Shown: piece after piece, positions 45,389 through 54,107 of the stretch
Position numbering within the stretch: position 1 is the first letter of the stretch
Layout: each line of letters opens with the position of its first letter
Origin: Rohdeia mirabilis
Lineage (GTDB): Bacteria; Planctomycetota; UBA1135; GCA-002686595
NCBI GenBank assembly: GCA_007750655.1
Contig: CP036290.1
Location: forward strand, 3,038,001-3,102,000
Direction of reading: 5' to 3'
Length of the DNA: 64,000 nucleotides
The notes under the pieces: generated by a model
Database searches by the model: none
What the model saw: only the letters and a program-made list of their open reading frames with translations
Told to the model about the DNA's origin: nothing
Program-made: the position numbers and the translations under genes

Positions 45389-46605
45389 TGTCCGTCGACC
45401 GAACCGTCGTCAGCGTCATGGGACGCTTCCACGCCTTCGACCTCGCGCGCGAACTCGATCGACGCGGCCGCTTGGCGAGGTTGTTCACGAGCTACCCCAG
45501 CTCGCTCCTGCCCCGCTTCGGCCTCGATCCGGCCATGGGCCGCACACTGCCCTGGGTCGAGCTCTCCACGCGCGCCCTGCGCAAGGTCGCGCCCGAGCGC
45601 GGCCGTCGCCACGCCCCGTGGTTCGCGCGCCGCTACGACCGCTGGGTCGCAGCGCAGCTCGAGGAGGGCCCGAGCGCCTTCATCGGTTGGTCCGGGCAGT
45701 GCCGCGCGAGTCTCGAACGCGCGCGCGACCTCGGCATGACGACCATCGTCGAGCGCGGCAGCGCCCACATCGAGGTCCAGCGCGACCTTCTGGCCGCCGA
45801 GTTCGAGCGCGCCGGCCTGCGTCCCGTCCTCCCGCACCCCGCGGTCGTCGAGGCCGAACTGGCCGAGTACGAACTCGCCGACTTCGTCCAGGTTCCGTCG
45901 GAGTTCGCGCGCGCGAGCTTCGTCGAGCGCGGCTTCGATCCCGCCAAGATCCTCGTCAACGCCTACGGGGTCGAGCTGGGAGCGTTCTCGCCGCCGGTGC
46001 GCCAACCCGCGGGCTTCCGCGTCCTCTTCTGCGGTCGCGCGAGCGTCCAGAAGGGTATCGGCCACCTGCTCGCGGGATTCGCCGCGCTCGACGCACCCGA
46101 AGCCGAGCTGTGGATCCAAGGCGCCGTCGAACAGGACGCCGAGCACTACCGCGCCGAGTGCACGGACGAGCGCGTGAAGTGGCTCGGGCACCGTCCTCAA
46201 CACGACCTGCCCAGCGTCTACCGCGAAGCGCACGTCTTCTGCCTGCCCTCGATCCAGGACGGGTTCGGACTCGTCGTGCCCCAGGCGATGGCCAGCGGCC
46301 TGCCCGTCGTCGTGACCTCGAGCACCGGCGCCGCCGACATGGTGCGCGAGGGCGTGGACGGACACGTCGTTCCTCCCGGTGACGCCGCCGCGATCACCGC
46401 CGTGCTGCGCAACCTGCACGCCGACCGCGAGCGCTTGCGCACGATGTCCGCGGCCGCCGCCGAGCGCGTGGGCTCGGGTTGGTCCTGGAGCGACTACGGC
46501 GCGCGAGCGGTCGAACTGCTCGAACGCGCACGCGCCATGTGCGGTCACGCACCGGTCGTGATCCCCGGACCCGGAGCGGCGACGACCCTGCGGAGGGCCG
46601 GCTGA
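45388..46605 (+). CDS. Glycosyltransferase family 4
   Basis: 405 aa GT-B enzyme. The C-terminal donor domain carries VLFCGRASVQKGIGHLL (about 213-229), then VKWLGHRPQHDLPSVY and the E-x7-E-like segment SIQDGFGLVVPQAMASGLPVV, where the first acid is replaced (QDGFG instead of EGFG). The N-terminal acceptor domain begins VVSVMGRFHAFDLA. Retaining mechanism expected for GT4. Starts within the stop of the preceding gene (TGATG) and ends the same way. Confidence 0.88.
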   Translation: MSVDRTVVSVMGRFHAFDLARELDRRGRLARLFTSYPSSLLPRFGLDPAMGRTLPWVELSTRALRKVAPERGRRHAPWFARRYDRWVAAQLEEGPSAFIGWSGQCRASLERARDLGMTTIVERGSAHIEVQRDLLAAEFERAGLRPVLPHPAVVEAELAEYELADFVQVPSEFARASFVERGFDPAKILVNAYGVELGAFSPPVRQPAGFRVLFCGRASVQKGIGHLLAGFAALDAPEAELWIQGAVEQDAEHYRAECTDERVKWLGHRPQHDLPSVYREAHVFCLPSIQDGFGLVVPQAMASGLPVVVTSSTGAADMVREGVDGHVVPPGDAAAITAVLRNLHADRERLRTMSAAAAERVGSGWSWSDYGARAVELLERARAMCGHAPVVIPGPGAATTLRRAG

Positions 46606-47525
46606 TGGACACGCGCATCCCGCTCGTCTACGTGCTCTCGAACGGGCGCTCGGGTTCGACGTTGCTCGAACTGCTGCTCGGGAACCACCCGCGTACCTGG
46701 ACCGTCGGCGAGCTCCAGGTCCTGCCGCACGACCTCGTGCACGAGACGGCGAGCTGCGGCTGTGGCACGCGCACTTCGGAGTGCGCGTTCTGGACCGAGG
46801 TGCTGGACGGCGCCGAGCTCGCGAACGAGCGCGCGGACCTGACCCAGTTCCGCGCGACTCGCAACCACGGCAAGGTGCTGCGGCGCGAGCACTTCACCGA
46901 CCTGTTGGCCGGCGCCGTCGCGCGTCCGCGCCAGGGTCGGGCCGCGGCCTACGGCGAACTCAACCACGCGCTGCTCGAACGCGTCCGCGCCGAGGCCACG
47001 CGGCGACGCGGCGGCGAGGTCGACTGGATCGTCGATGCGTCGAAGGACCCCTACCGGCTCCTGTGGCTGGCGGACAGCGGCCGCTTCGATCTGCGCGTCG
47101 TGCACCTGATCAAGGATCCGCGCGCGTTCGTGCACTCGATGACGCGCGGCGAGGGCGGTCCGCGTCCCGCCGACGTGCTGCGCCTGGCGTCGCGCTGGGC
47201 GATCGAGAACACGGCGATGCAGCGCCTCGTCGCGCGCGCCTTCGACCCGTCGCAGGTGCGAACGGTGCGCTACGAGACGCTCGCCGGTTCGCCGCGCGAG
47301 ACCCTGGACGACCTCGGTGCGTGGCTCGGACTCGACTTCCCCGCCGATTGGCACGAGGGCGCGTTCCGCAGCGGCGAGAGCCATGCCGTCAGCGGCAACC
47401 AGACGCGCTTCCGCGCCGGCGGCGTGCGACTCGACGAACGGTGGCGCGAACAGGCTCCGGCGTGGGTGAAGAACACCGTGTGGCTCGCGACCGCGCCCGC
47501 TCGGGCGGCACTGGCCCCGCGATGA
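46605..47525 (+). CDS. PAPS-dependent sulfotransferase
   Basis: 306 aa. The PAPS 5'-phosphosulfate loop is LSNGRSGSTLLELLLGNHP, residues about 10-28 (Ser-Gly-Ser-Thr). A CGCGTRTSECAFW block (about 47-59) is common in sulfotransferases of this subgroup. HLIKDPRAFVHSM (about 165-177) contains the 3'-phosphate-binding Arg/Ser pair. Located among EPS glycosyltransferases, it probably sulfates the exopolysaccharide or its repeat unit; the acceptor is inferred from context only. Overlaps both neighbours (TGATG before, ATGA after). Confidence 0.85.
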   Translation: MDTRIPLVYVLSNGRSGSTLLELLLGNHPRTWTVGELQVLPHDLVHETASCGCGTRTSECAFWTEVLDGAELANERADLTQFRATRNHGKVLRREHFTDLLAGAVARPRQGRAAAYGELNHALLERVRAEATRRRGGEVDWIVDASKDPYRLLWLADSGRFDLRVVHLIKDPRAFVHSMTRGEGGPRPADVLRLASRWAIENTAMQRLVARAFDPSQVRTVRYETLAGSPRETLDDLGAWLGLDFPADWHEGAFRSGESHAVSGNQTRFRAGGVRLDERWREQAPAWVKNTVWLATAPARAALAPR

Positions 47526-48790
47526 ATCCGTCGCGGGCCAGCGCTGCTCCCGACGCGAGCGCACGGTCGGCGATGTCGCCCGCGGACGCGTCGCCGTCCG
47601 ACGTGGCGCGCCCGGTGTGGAAGCACGCCGGCTACCTGCTCGCGAGCGGCTGGACCCAGGCCGCCGTTGCCTTCGGATCGAACCTGATCCTGGTGCGCCA
47701 CATCGCGCCCGAGGGCTTCGGACGCTTCGCACTCACGCTGGCGTCGTTGACGCTCGTGTACGCGTTCGCGTCCCTGCGCCCGGGTGCGCTCGTGATCCGC
47801 GAGGGGCGCTCGCAGACCGCGGAACGACGCGCCTTCCTGTGGAACGCGTGCGTGCAAGAGGCGGCGATCCTCGGCCTCGTGTCGGCCGCGCTGCTCGCCG
47901 CCCAAGGCGCCGACGCGTTCGGCTGGAGCATGTGGGCCGTCGTCTGGCTCGCGCACTTCGCAGCCCAGTCGCGCGGCTTCCTCGAACGCCAACAGGCCTA
48001 CGGCTCGCTGTCGGTGATCGAGAGCGGCTCGCACCTCGTGGCCCACGGCGCCGCGATCGCCGCGGTCCTGTGGGGCGCCGGGATCTGGGCGCTGCCGCTG
48101 CGCGAGGTGTTGCTGGCCGGATTGCGCATCGGCGCACTCGGTGCGATCGGTGGCCTGCCGAGCGAACGGATGCGCCTCGTGCGCCCGCGCGAGTGGCGCG
48201 CACTCGCCCGCGACGCGAAGGACCTGTGGTCCGACGGACTGCTCGAAGGTCTGCACACGCGGATCGTGGTGCTGGCCGCCGGTTGGATCGCCGGCGTGCG
48301 CGGCGCGGGCCTGTTCTTCCAGGCCCAGCGCCTCTCGCAGGTCCCCCACCAGTTCCTCCAGCCGGTCGCCGGACGTCTCGCGTTCAACTGGTTCGCGCGC
48401 GCGGAGAGCGACGGTGAGCGGGCCCTCCAGCGCAAGCGGCTGCTGTTGCTGCTGGCCGGTCCGTTGCTCCTCGCGGCGGCCGGTTGCCTGCTGCTGGCCG
48501 AGCCGGTCGTGCCGTGGCTCCTCGGAGCCGAATGGGCCGAGGCCGCGCCGCTGCTCGCGAGTCTTTGCGGCGTGGCGGGCGGCATGAGCCTGCTCGCGCT
48601 GGTGAAGATGGAGCTGCTCGCGACCGGTCGCTTCCGCGCGCTGTTGATGCTGCGCCTGGCCCAGTTCGCGGGCCTTGCGACGGCCGTTCCTCTGCTCGCG
48701 ATCTGGCCCGAGCTGGGCGTGCGCGCGCTGGGCATCGCACTGAGCGTCGGGATCGCCGCCGGCGTGGTGGCGGGCCGTCGGGCGCGCTGA
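47522..48790 (+). CDS. Wzx-type oligosaccharide flippase
   Basis: 422 aa with about 12 hydrophobic segments, starting after a 35-residue polar tail at HAGYLLASGWTQAAVAFGSN, the usual first helix of polysaccharide-synthesis (MATE/PST) flippases. VRHIAPEGFGRFALTLA is the family's first loop and second helix. Moves undecaprenyl-linked repeat units to the periplasmic side. Overlaps the sulfotransferase stop by ATGA; last gene of the plus-strand cluster. Confidence 0.88.
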   Translation: MNPSRASAAPDASARSAMSPADASPSDVARPVWKHAGYLLASGWTQAAVAFGSNLILVRHIAPEGFGRFALTLASLTLVYAFASLRPGALVIREGRSQTAERRAFLWNACVQEAAILGLVSAALLAAQGADAFGWSMWAVVWLAHFAAQSRGFLERQQAYGSLSVIESGSHLVAHGAAIAAVLWGAGIWALPLREVLLAGLRIGALGAIGGLPSERMRLVRPREWRALARDAKDLWSDGLLEGLHTRIVVLAAGWIAGVRGAGLFFQAQRLSQVPHQFLQPVAGRLAFNWFARAESDGERALQRKRLLLLLAGPLLLAAAGCLLLAEPVVPWLLGAEWAEAAPLLASLCGVAGGMSLLALVKMELLATGRFRALLMLRLAQFAGLATAVPLLAIWPELGVRALGIALSVGIAAGVVAGRRAR

Positions 48791-48851
48791 GCGGCGCCGG
48801 GATCGGTCGAACCAGGGCGGCGGCAGACCAAGAGTGGCCCCGTGCTCGCTC

Positions 48852-49709
48852 TCAACGACCGATCGTAGGATCCAGCTCGTTCGCGCGCGCGAAGTCGGCC
48901 GCGGCACGAACGTGATCGCCCACGTCCTGGTAGGCGACTCCGCGGTTGTGCAGGGTCCACGGATCGTCGGGCTCGAGTTCGAGGGCGCGCGTGTAGAGGT
49001 CGATCGCGTCCAGGTTGCGCTCGAGCACCTGCAGCCGCAGCCCTTCGTGACGCAGCCACGGCGCGCTCCACGGCAGGTAGTGGAACGGCAGCGTCGCGAT
49101 CGCGAACACGAGCACGAGCAGCGCACCGCCACCGAGGCGCCACTTCACCGGCCGCCCGTGCCAGCTGGCGGCGATCGCGACGCCCGCGACCAGTCCGCCG
49201 CCGTGCGCCAGGTTCGCGATCGGCATCAGACCGGTGAGGTCGGCCGGGATGCACAACAGGCCCCAGATCACGAACAGCTGCACGATCTGGGGAGCCAGTT
49301 GGAACTCGCGGTCGAAACGCGAGCGCATCCAGAAGTAGCCGAACAGTCCGTAGCCGATGCCGGACAGACCGACGCCCGTGCGCCCCATCAGCGCGATCTC
49401 GAAGCCCGACGCGGCGAAGGCCGTCGCCGCCGCCAGCCCCAGGAATCCCACCGAACCGAGGCGCCGCTCCAGCTCGCCGCCGAGCGCCCACAGCCAGTAC
49501 AGGTTGAAGACGAGGTGCAGGACGCCGACGTGCGGGAAGACCGCCGTCAGATAGCCCCACCAGGCACCATCCCATATCTGGTGGAGCCCGTAGTGACCGA
49601 GCCAGTTGGCCGAGTCCCAGTCGGTCCCGGCGTCGGGCATCTGCGACAGGATGAAGATCCCGGCGGCGGCAGCAGCCAGGGCAGTCGTCACGGGACGCAG
49701 TTCGTTCAC
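48852..49709 (-). CDS. Rhomboid-family intramembrane serine protease with C-terminal TPR
   Basis: 285 aa. Six to seven helices with the catalytic Ser116 in G-L-S-G-I-G-Y-G and His169 in the NLAHGGG segment; the supporting HLVFN motif (H65, N69) is in helix 2. After the last helix a short TPR-like domain follows (about 228-285, LDAIDLYTRALELEPDD). Last gene of a four-gene minus-strand operon with an AAA ATPase and two membrane proteins, 31 bp after the ATPase. Substrate unknown; the TPR may select it. Confidence 0.9.
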   Translation of the reverse strand: MNELRPVTTALAAAAAGIFILSQMPDAGTDWDSANWLGHYGLHQIWDGAWWGYLTAVFPHVGVLHLVFNLYWLWALGGELERRLGSVGFLGLAAATAFAASGFEIALMGRTGVGLSGIGYGLFGYFWMRSRFDREFQLAPQIVQLFVIWGLLCIPADLTGLMPIANLAHGGGLVAGVAIAASWHGRPVKWRLGGGALLVLVFAIATLPFHYLPWSAPWLRHEGLRLQVLERNLDAIDLYTRALELEPDDPWTLHNRGVAYQDVGDHVRAAADFARANELDPTIGR

Positions 49710-49740
49710 GATCCGAACGCCCCTCGCACGGCGTCGAGGC

Positions 49741-51204
49741 TCACCACTTCTTCACGCGCTTCAGGTAGTCGGAGAGCTCGTCGTACTGGCCACCCTCGTT
49801 CGCGTAGCGCGCGTAGTTGCGAGCCGCGGCGAACCACTCGGCGGCCGAACTCGACACGTCGCGTGCGGCCTTCTCCAGGTCCTTCTGCCCCACCGATCCG
49901 ACCTTCCCGGAGCGCAGGGACTGCTCGAGGGCGCGCTCGGCCGCGCGTTCGGCCACCGACACGAGATCGGCGCCGGTCAGAAGATCCGTCTTCGCGACGA
50001 CCTTCGAGAGGTCCAGTTCGGCGCCACCCGGCACCTTGGCGAGCGCGCGCCGCAAGAGTTCCCGCCGCGCGTCCGCGTCCGGCGGCGTGACCAGCAGCGT
50101 GCGATCGAAACGGCCCGGCCGGCGGAACGCGGCGTCCACCGCCCAGGGCGTGTTCGTCGCGGCGAAGACGAGGACGTCGGTGTTGGAACCGGCCATCCCG
50201 TCCATCTCCTGCAGCAGTTGGTTCACGATCGTGCGCCAGAAGTGACTGCTGCCACCCGAGCGTCCACCACCGATCGCGTCGAACTCGTCGAAGAACAGGA
50301 CCGTGGGCTTGCGGCGGCGTGCCTCCTCGAAGATCGCGTGGAGCGCCTTCTCGCTCTCGCCGATGTAGCGGTCGAGCACGTCGTGCAGGCCGATCGACAC
50401 GAAGCTCGCGCCGAGCTCGCCGGCGGTCGCGCGCGCGACGAACGTCTTGCCACAGCCGGGCGGCCCGTAGAGCAACACGCCGCCACCGCCCTTGCGCCCG
50501 AACGCCGCGTAGACCTCGGGGTTCTTGAAGGGCGCGATGATGCGCAGTTCGACCTGGCGCTTCACCTCCTCGAGTCCCACGACGTCGTCGAAGGTGATGC
50601 GCAGATCGCCCCAGTCGAACTGCTCGGCCCAACCCTCGAGGTCGTCCGGGTCGCGGTCGGCAAGCGCCTGTTCGGGCGGCGCGCCCTGGTCGGAGCCTGC
50701 GGTCGGCGCGGTGTTCGCTCGTTGCGCCGGCGCGGCGGGATCGGCAGGCGCTGGACGCGGCTCGCTCGTGGGCGTGCTCGCCGCGCCGGAAGCATCGTCG
50801 GAAGCACCGCCCGGAGCGTCGTCGTCCGCGAGCTGCTCGAGAAGCTCGGGCCACTGCGCCGCCAAGCGCTCGCGCGTCGCCTCCTCACCGTCCACGTCCC
50901 GCCGAGCGCGGTGCACCCGAACGAGCTCGAGCAGCGTCGCACCGTCGGGCGCGCGCTCGACCAACTCCTCGGCGCGGATCAACGCCTCCGCCAGATGGCC
51001 TCCGCGGCGCAGAGCGCGGATCAACCGCGGCTCGGCGTCGGCGCGCGTGGCATCGATCTGCGCCGCGTTGCGCAAGGCCGCCAACTCGGCGTCCACGCGC
51101 CCGGCGGACTCGAGGCGCTCGGCGTAATGCAGCCACAGGACACCGTTGCGCGGATCCGCCGCGAGCGCCTGTTCGAGCGCTGCCAGAAGAGGGTCGTCGG
51201 TCAT
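49741..51204 (-). CDS. AAA ATPase with N-terminal TPR domain
   Basis: 487 aa. Residues 1-125 are TPR-like helices; 126-190 form an Ala/Pro/Ser-rich linker; the AAA module runs from about 200 to 400 with Walker A G-P-P-G-C-G-K-T (247-254), Walker B LFFDEFDA (303-310), an Asn-containing sensor (FAATNT) and arginine finger RRPGRFDR. The C-terminal helical lid ends at about 450, then DELSDYLKRVKKW. Close to the VPS4/katanin-like group. Its ATG overlaps the stop of the upstream TPR protein (ATGA). Confidence 0.9.
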   Translation of the reverse strand: MTDDPLLAALEQALAADPRNGVLWLHYAERLESAGRVDAELAALRNAAQIDATRADAEPRLIRALRRGGHLAEALIRAEELVERAPDGATLLELVRVHRARRDVDGEEATRERLAAQWPELLEQLADDDAPGGASDDASGAASTPTSEPRPAPADPAAPAQRANTAPTAGSDQGAPPEQALADRDPDDLEGWAEQFDWGDLRITFDDVVGLEEVKRQVELRIIAPFKNPEVYAAFGRKGGGGVLLYGPPGCGKTFVARATAGELGASFVSIGLHDVLDRYIGESEKALHAIFEEARRRKPTVLFFDEFDAIGGGRSGGSSHFWRTIVNQLLQEMDGMAGSNTDVLVFAATNTPWAVDAAFRRPGRFDRTLLVTPPDADARRELLRRALAKVPGGAELDLSKVVAKTDLLTGADLVSVAERAAERALEQSLRSGKVGSVGQKDLEKAARDVSSSAAEWFAAARNYARYANEGGQYDELSDYLKRVKKW

Positions 51205-52148
51205 TTGGTCGGAACGATCTTCATCCAGAGTTTGACGAGCGGCCGTGCGAGCCAGGTGTAGATGCACAGCCCGAGGTAGCCGAACGAGACGAAGCCACGC
51301 ACGTGGTCGGGGACGTCGAGTGATCGCATGCCGGCCGACACCACGAGGAAACCTCCCCACAGGACGAACGGGCCGCCGGGCACGCGGTCGAGCACGAGAC
51401 CGATGTAGTAGGCCGGCAGGTAGATCAGGCGACAGCAGCGGTCGGCTTCGACGAGAGCTTCGAGCGCGGCCTGGTCCCCGGGGGCGTGGCGCAGGACCTC
51501 GCGGAAGTGCCGGCGCGCGGCGAAAGGACGTCCCGTCGAGAGGCAGACGTGACCCTTGGCCCAGTGCGAACTGTCCTCGTCCGGCGCGAAGTGCAGCGAG
51601 ATATCGCTGTGCGCGTGGGCCGCCCCCGACTTGTGCCGTTCGGTCGCGATCGCGCTCAACAGTTGGTGCGCGGACACGAGCCCGGGTGCGATCGCGAGCG
51701 CTCGTTCGGACAGGCGCTGCGCCTTGTCCAGTTGGCCGGCGCGGTAGGTCAGGAGCGCGTAGCGGAAGATGACTTCCGCATCCATCGGATCGATCGCCAG
51801 CGCCTCGAGGAGCGTCTTCTCGGCCTGCGAGTGCTCGCCGCTGTGCTCGTGCAATTGCGCGATGACGATGCGCGCTCGAACGTTCTCCGCGTCCACTCCG
51901 AGCGCGTCGAGCGCGGCGCGCCGTGCGTCGTCGAACTTCTCGGACTGGAACAGGACGTACGCGAGAGCCGCATGGAGTTCCGCGTTGTACGGATGGTCCG
52001 CCAACAGGCCGCGGATCTCACGCTCGGACTCCGCGAAGCGGCCGATCTCGAGCAGGCGCTGGACCTTCTCCATCCGCTGCTCGAGGATGCGTTCCTCCAC
52101 GTCCTCGGCCACGGCCGGATCGAAGTCGATGTCTTCGTTCGGATCCAC
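51201..52148 (-). CDS. Membrane-anchored TPR protein
   Basis: 315 aa starting at GTG 52148, two bases after the preceding gene's stop. Residues 30-200 form about five TPR units (LLADHPYNAELHAALAYVLF, EALAIDPMDAEVIFRYALL, in pieces). A histidine-rich patch lies in the middle (HKSGAAHAHSDISLHF). The C-terminal 100 residues have two or three membrane segments (YYIGLVL, FVLWGGFLVVSAGM, YLGLCIYTWLA) and end in KIVPTK. Probably brings the AAA ATPase to the membrane; inference from context. Confidence 0.8.
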   Translation of the reverse strand: MDPNEDIDFDPAVAEDVEERILEQRMEKVQRLLEIGRFAESEREIRGLLADHPYNAELHAALAYVLFQSEKFDDARRAALDALGVDAENVRARIVIAQLHEHSGEHSQAEKTLLEALAIDPMDAEVIFRYALLTYRAGQLDKAQRLSERALAIAPGLVSAHQLLSAIATERHKSGAAHAHSDISLHFAPDEDSSHWAKGHVCLSTGRPFAARRHFREVLRHAPGDQAALEALVEADRCCRLIYLPAYYIGLVLDRVPGGPFVLWGGFLVVSAGMRSLDVPDHVRGFVSFGYLGLCIYTWLARPLVKLWMKIVPTK

Positions 52149-52150
52149 GA

Positions 52151-52723
52151 TCAGACCAGTGCGAGAGTGACGACGAAGGCGATCGCCAACGCGATGATCG
52201 AAGCCACGACGATGGCGAGAATGCTCGGACCGAGGGCCTTGGCGGGTTCGTGCCCCGTGTGCAGGAAGAGTCGGAAACGCTGGCGCTGGAGCCAGTACCC
52301 CACACCGCCGAGCGCGACGCCGGCGACGCGCATCGCGAGTCGCATGTTCCTCGATGCCTCCTGCGACGTCTCCTCGGCCGAGAGCCCCAGGGACTCGCCG
52401 GCGAGGCGCGCGTCGACGGCGTACCAGGCACCCAGTGCCACGCAGGTCAGCGCGACCGCCCCGAATCCCAGACCGATGTGCAGCGCGAGACGCTGCTGTC
52501 CGAGCCGGCGCGCGTTGATCGCGAACAACAGCGCTGCACAGATCGGGCCGCCGAAGAACGACGCCAACCACAGACTCTGCGGATTGAACGCGCGGCCGAA
52601 ACCGATCGCGTCGTCGCGCTCGCCGAGCGTCGGAGTGAAGAGGTCGTCGTCTCCGAAAGGGTCCTCGCCCGCGACGGGGCCCTGCCCCTGTCCCGGAGCA
52701 TCTGATCGCGAGCGCAGAGGCAT
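52151..52723 (-). CDS. Integral membrane protein of unknown function
   Basis: 190 aa. An acidic N-terminal 45 residues (GEDPFGDDDLF) is followed by about four hydrophobic helices (52-70, 84-103, 130-148, 165-189). First gene of the TPR/AAA/rhomboid operon. I recognise no domain; the protein may be a subunit of the same membrane complex. Confidence 0.72.
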   Translation of the reverse strand: MPLRSRSDAPGQGQGPVAGEDPFGDDDLFTPTLGERDDAIGFGRAFNPQSLWLASFFGGPICAALLFAINARRLGQQRLALHIGLGFGAVALTCVALGAWYAVDARLAGESLGLSAEETSQEASRNMRLAMRVAGVALGGVGYWLQRQRFRLFLHTGHEPAKALGPSILAIVVASIIALAIAFVVTLALV

Positions 52724-52790
52724 GGGCCGGGAGTCTACTCCGCGAGTTCGGCTCGGGCGAACCTGGACCGCGGACCGACTCGGTCGTCGC

Positions 52791-52850
52791 CGAATCCAGA
52801 GGCGCCGAGTCCAGAGGCGCCGAGTCCAGAGGCGCCGACTTGCGAGGCGC
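52791..52850. repeat. Four 15-bp tandem units between operon and glycosyltransferase gene
   Basis: Units of CGA(A/G)TCCAGAGGCGC at 52791, 52806 and 52821 and a diverged one at 52836. They lie upstream of the four-gene operon and directly downstream of the glycosyltransferase stop at 52866 (both genes on the minus strand). Confidence 0.88.
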
Positions 52851-52865
52851 GCAGCCGGAGCCGGC

Positions 52866-54059
52866 TCAGTTCACCGGAACGGGCCGCGACCGGGTGACCT
52901 CGATCGCTTCGCGATACACGGCCTCCATCGCGTCGGCGCAACTCGGCCAGCCGAGCGCTTCCACGTAGGCCCGCGTCGCACCGGCGCTGGCGGCGGCGTG
53001 CGCCTGCTCGTCGAGGCACAGGCGGTCGAGGGCGGCGGCGATCAGAGCCGGTTCACCCTTGACGACGGCGCCGGCCTCGAAGCGGCTGACGAAGCTGGAC
53101 ATGCCGACCTCGGGCGTGACGACGACGGGACAGCCGACGGCCATCGACTCGGTCGCGGCGTTGCCGAAGTTCTCGGAGTAGGACGGTAGGACCGCCACGC
53201 GCGCGCAGTTCAGCAGCGCCCGGCGCGTGTCACCGGACGCGGACTCGAGCACCGTGATGCGATCCTCGAGTCCCAGGCGCTTGCGCATCCGCAGCACGGT
53301 CTTGAGGTAGCCGTCGTTCGGCCCGACGATCCCGAGGTGGAGCCGCTGGTCGGTCAGCGCCATGGCCTCGACCAGTCGATCGAGACCCTTCTTCCAGTTC
53401 AGTCGGCCGAGGAAGAGCACCAGGTTCTCGCGCGCGATCAGCTCGCGGAAGGCCGGCTCGAGTCGCTCGCGGTCGCCGTTCCACTCCATGCGCTCGACGC
53501 CGTTCGGGATCAGGTGCTGGGGCGGCCAGGCCAGTCCGGACAGGTTCGGCAGCTCGTCGACCTCGTTCTGCGCGGTCAGGTGCAGCGCGCCGGCGCCCTC
53601 GAGGTTCTCGCGCTCGAGCAGACGCAGCCACAGGCCCTTGCGCGCCCGACTGCGCAACGCGATCGCGTCGGCCATCAGCATCCCGCGCGGGCTGATCACG
53701 TACGGGATGCGGGCGCGGCGCGCGCTGCGAGCCGAGGCGTAGCTGAGCCAGTTGAACACGCCGTGGACGTGCGCCACGTCGAAGCGAGCCGCCGAGCGCT
53801 CGATCTCGGTGTCCAGGTCGGGCGAGTAGCGCAGCCGCGCCGGCCCCTTGGTCCTGAAGTACCGAACCGTCAGGCCGTCGAGCTCGACCGGCTCGTTGTG
53901 CGGCACGTCGAGGATGACCTGCTCGTCGCGGTTCGACGTGAACACCTCGACCTCGTGCCCGTCGGCGAGGAGCGCCTGACTGAGACCGTAGACCGATCGG
54001 ATCGGTCCGCCGTACCGCCAACCGGGCAGGAACGAAGGCACCACCTGGAGGATCTTCAT
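52866..54059 (-). CDS. Glycosyltransferase family 4
   Basis: 397 aa GT-B enzyme. MKILQVVPSFLPGWRYGGP (1-19) has the family's acceptor-side start; VAHVHGVFNWLSY; the donor domain has LVLFLGRLNWKKGLDRLVEA (in pieces, about 215-234), HLGIVGPNDG and LPSYSENFGNAATESMAVGCPVVVT with both glutamates (E-x7-E). Follows the polymerase gene by 48 bp on the same strand. Confidence 0.9.
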   Translation of the reverse strand: MKILQVVPSFLPGWRYGGPIRSVYGLSQALLADGHEVEVFTSNRDEQVILDVPHNEPVELDGLTVRYFRTKGPARLRYSPDLDTEIERSAARFDVAHVHGVFNWLSYASARSARRARIPYVISPRGMLMADAIALRSRARKGLWLRLLERENLEGAGALHLTAQNEVDELPNLSGLAWPPQHLIPNGVERMEWNGDRERLEPAFRELIARENLVLFLGRLNWKKGLDRLVEAMALTDQRLHLGIVGPNDGYLKTVLRMRKRLGLEDRITVLESASGDTRRALLNCARVAVLPSYSENFGNAATESMAVGCPVVVTPEVGMSSFVSRFEAGAVVKGEPALIAAALDRLCLDEQAHAAASAGATRAYVEALGWPSCADAMEAVYREAIEVTRSRPVPVN

Positions 54060-54107
54060 CGTGGGTACCCGTGTCGCGGCTGGTCGCGGTTGCGACGCGC
54101 ACTCGGG

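Noticed and set aside
48801..48864. Inverted repeat GATCGGTCG / CGACCGATC as terminator
   Set aside because: The arms are 46 nt apart and one lies inside the rhomboid coding region; probably chance.
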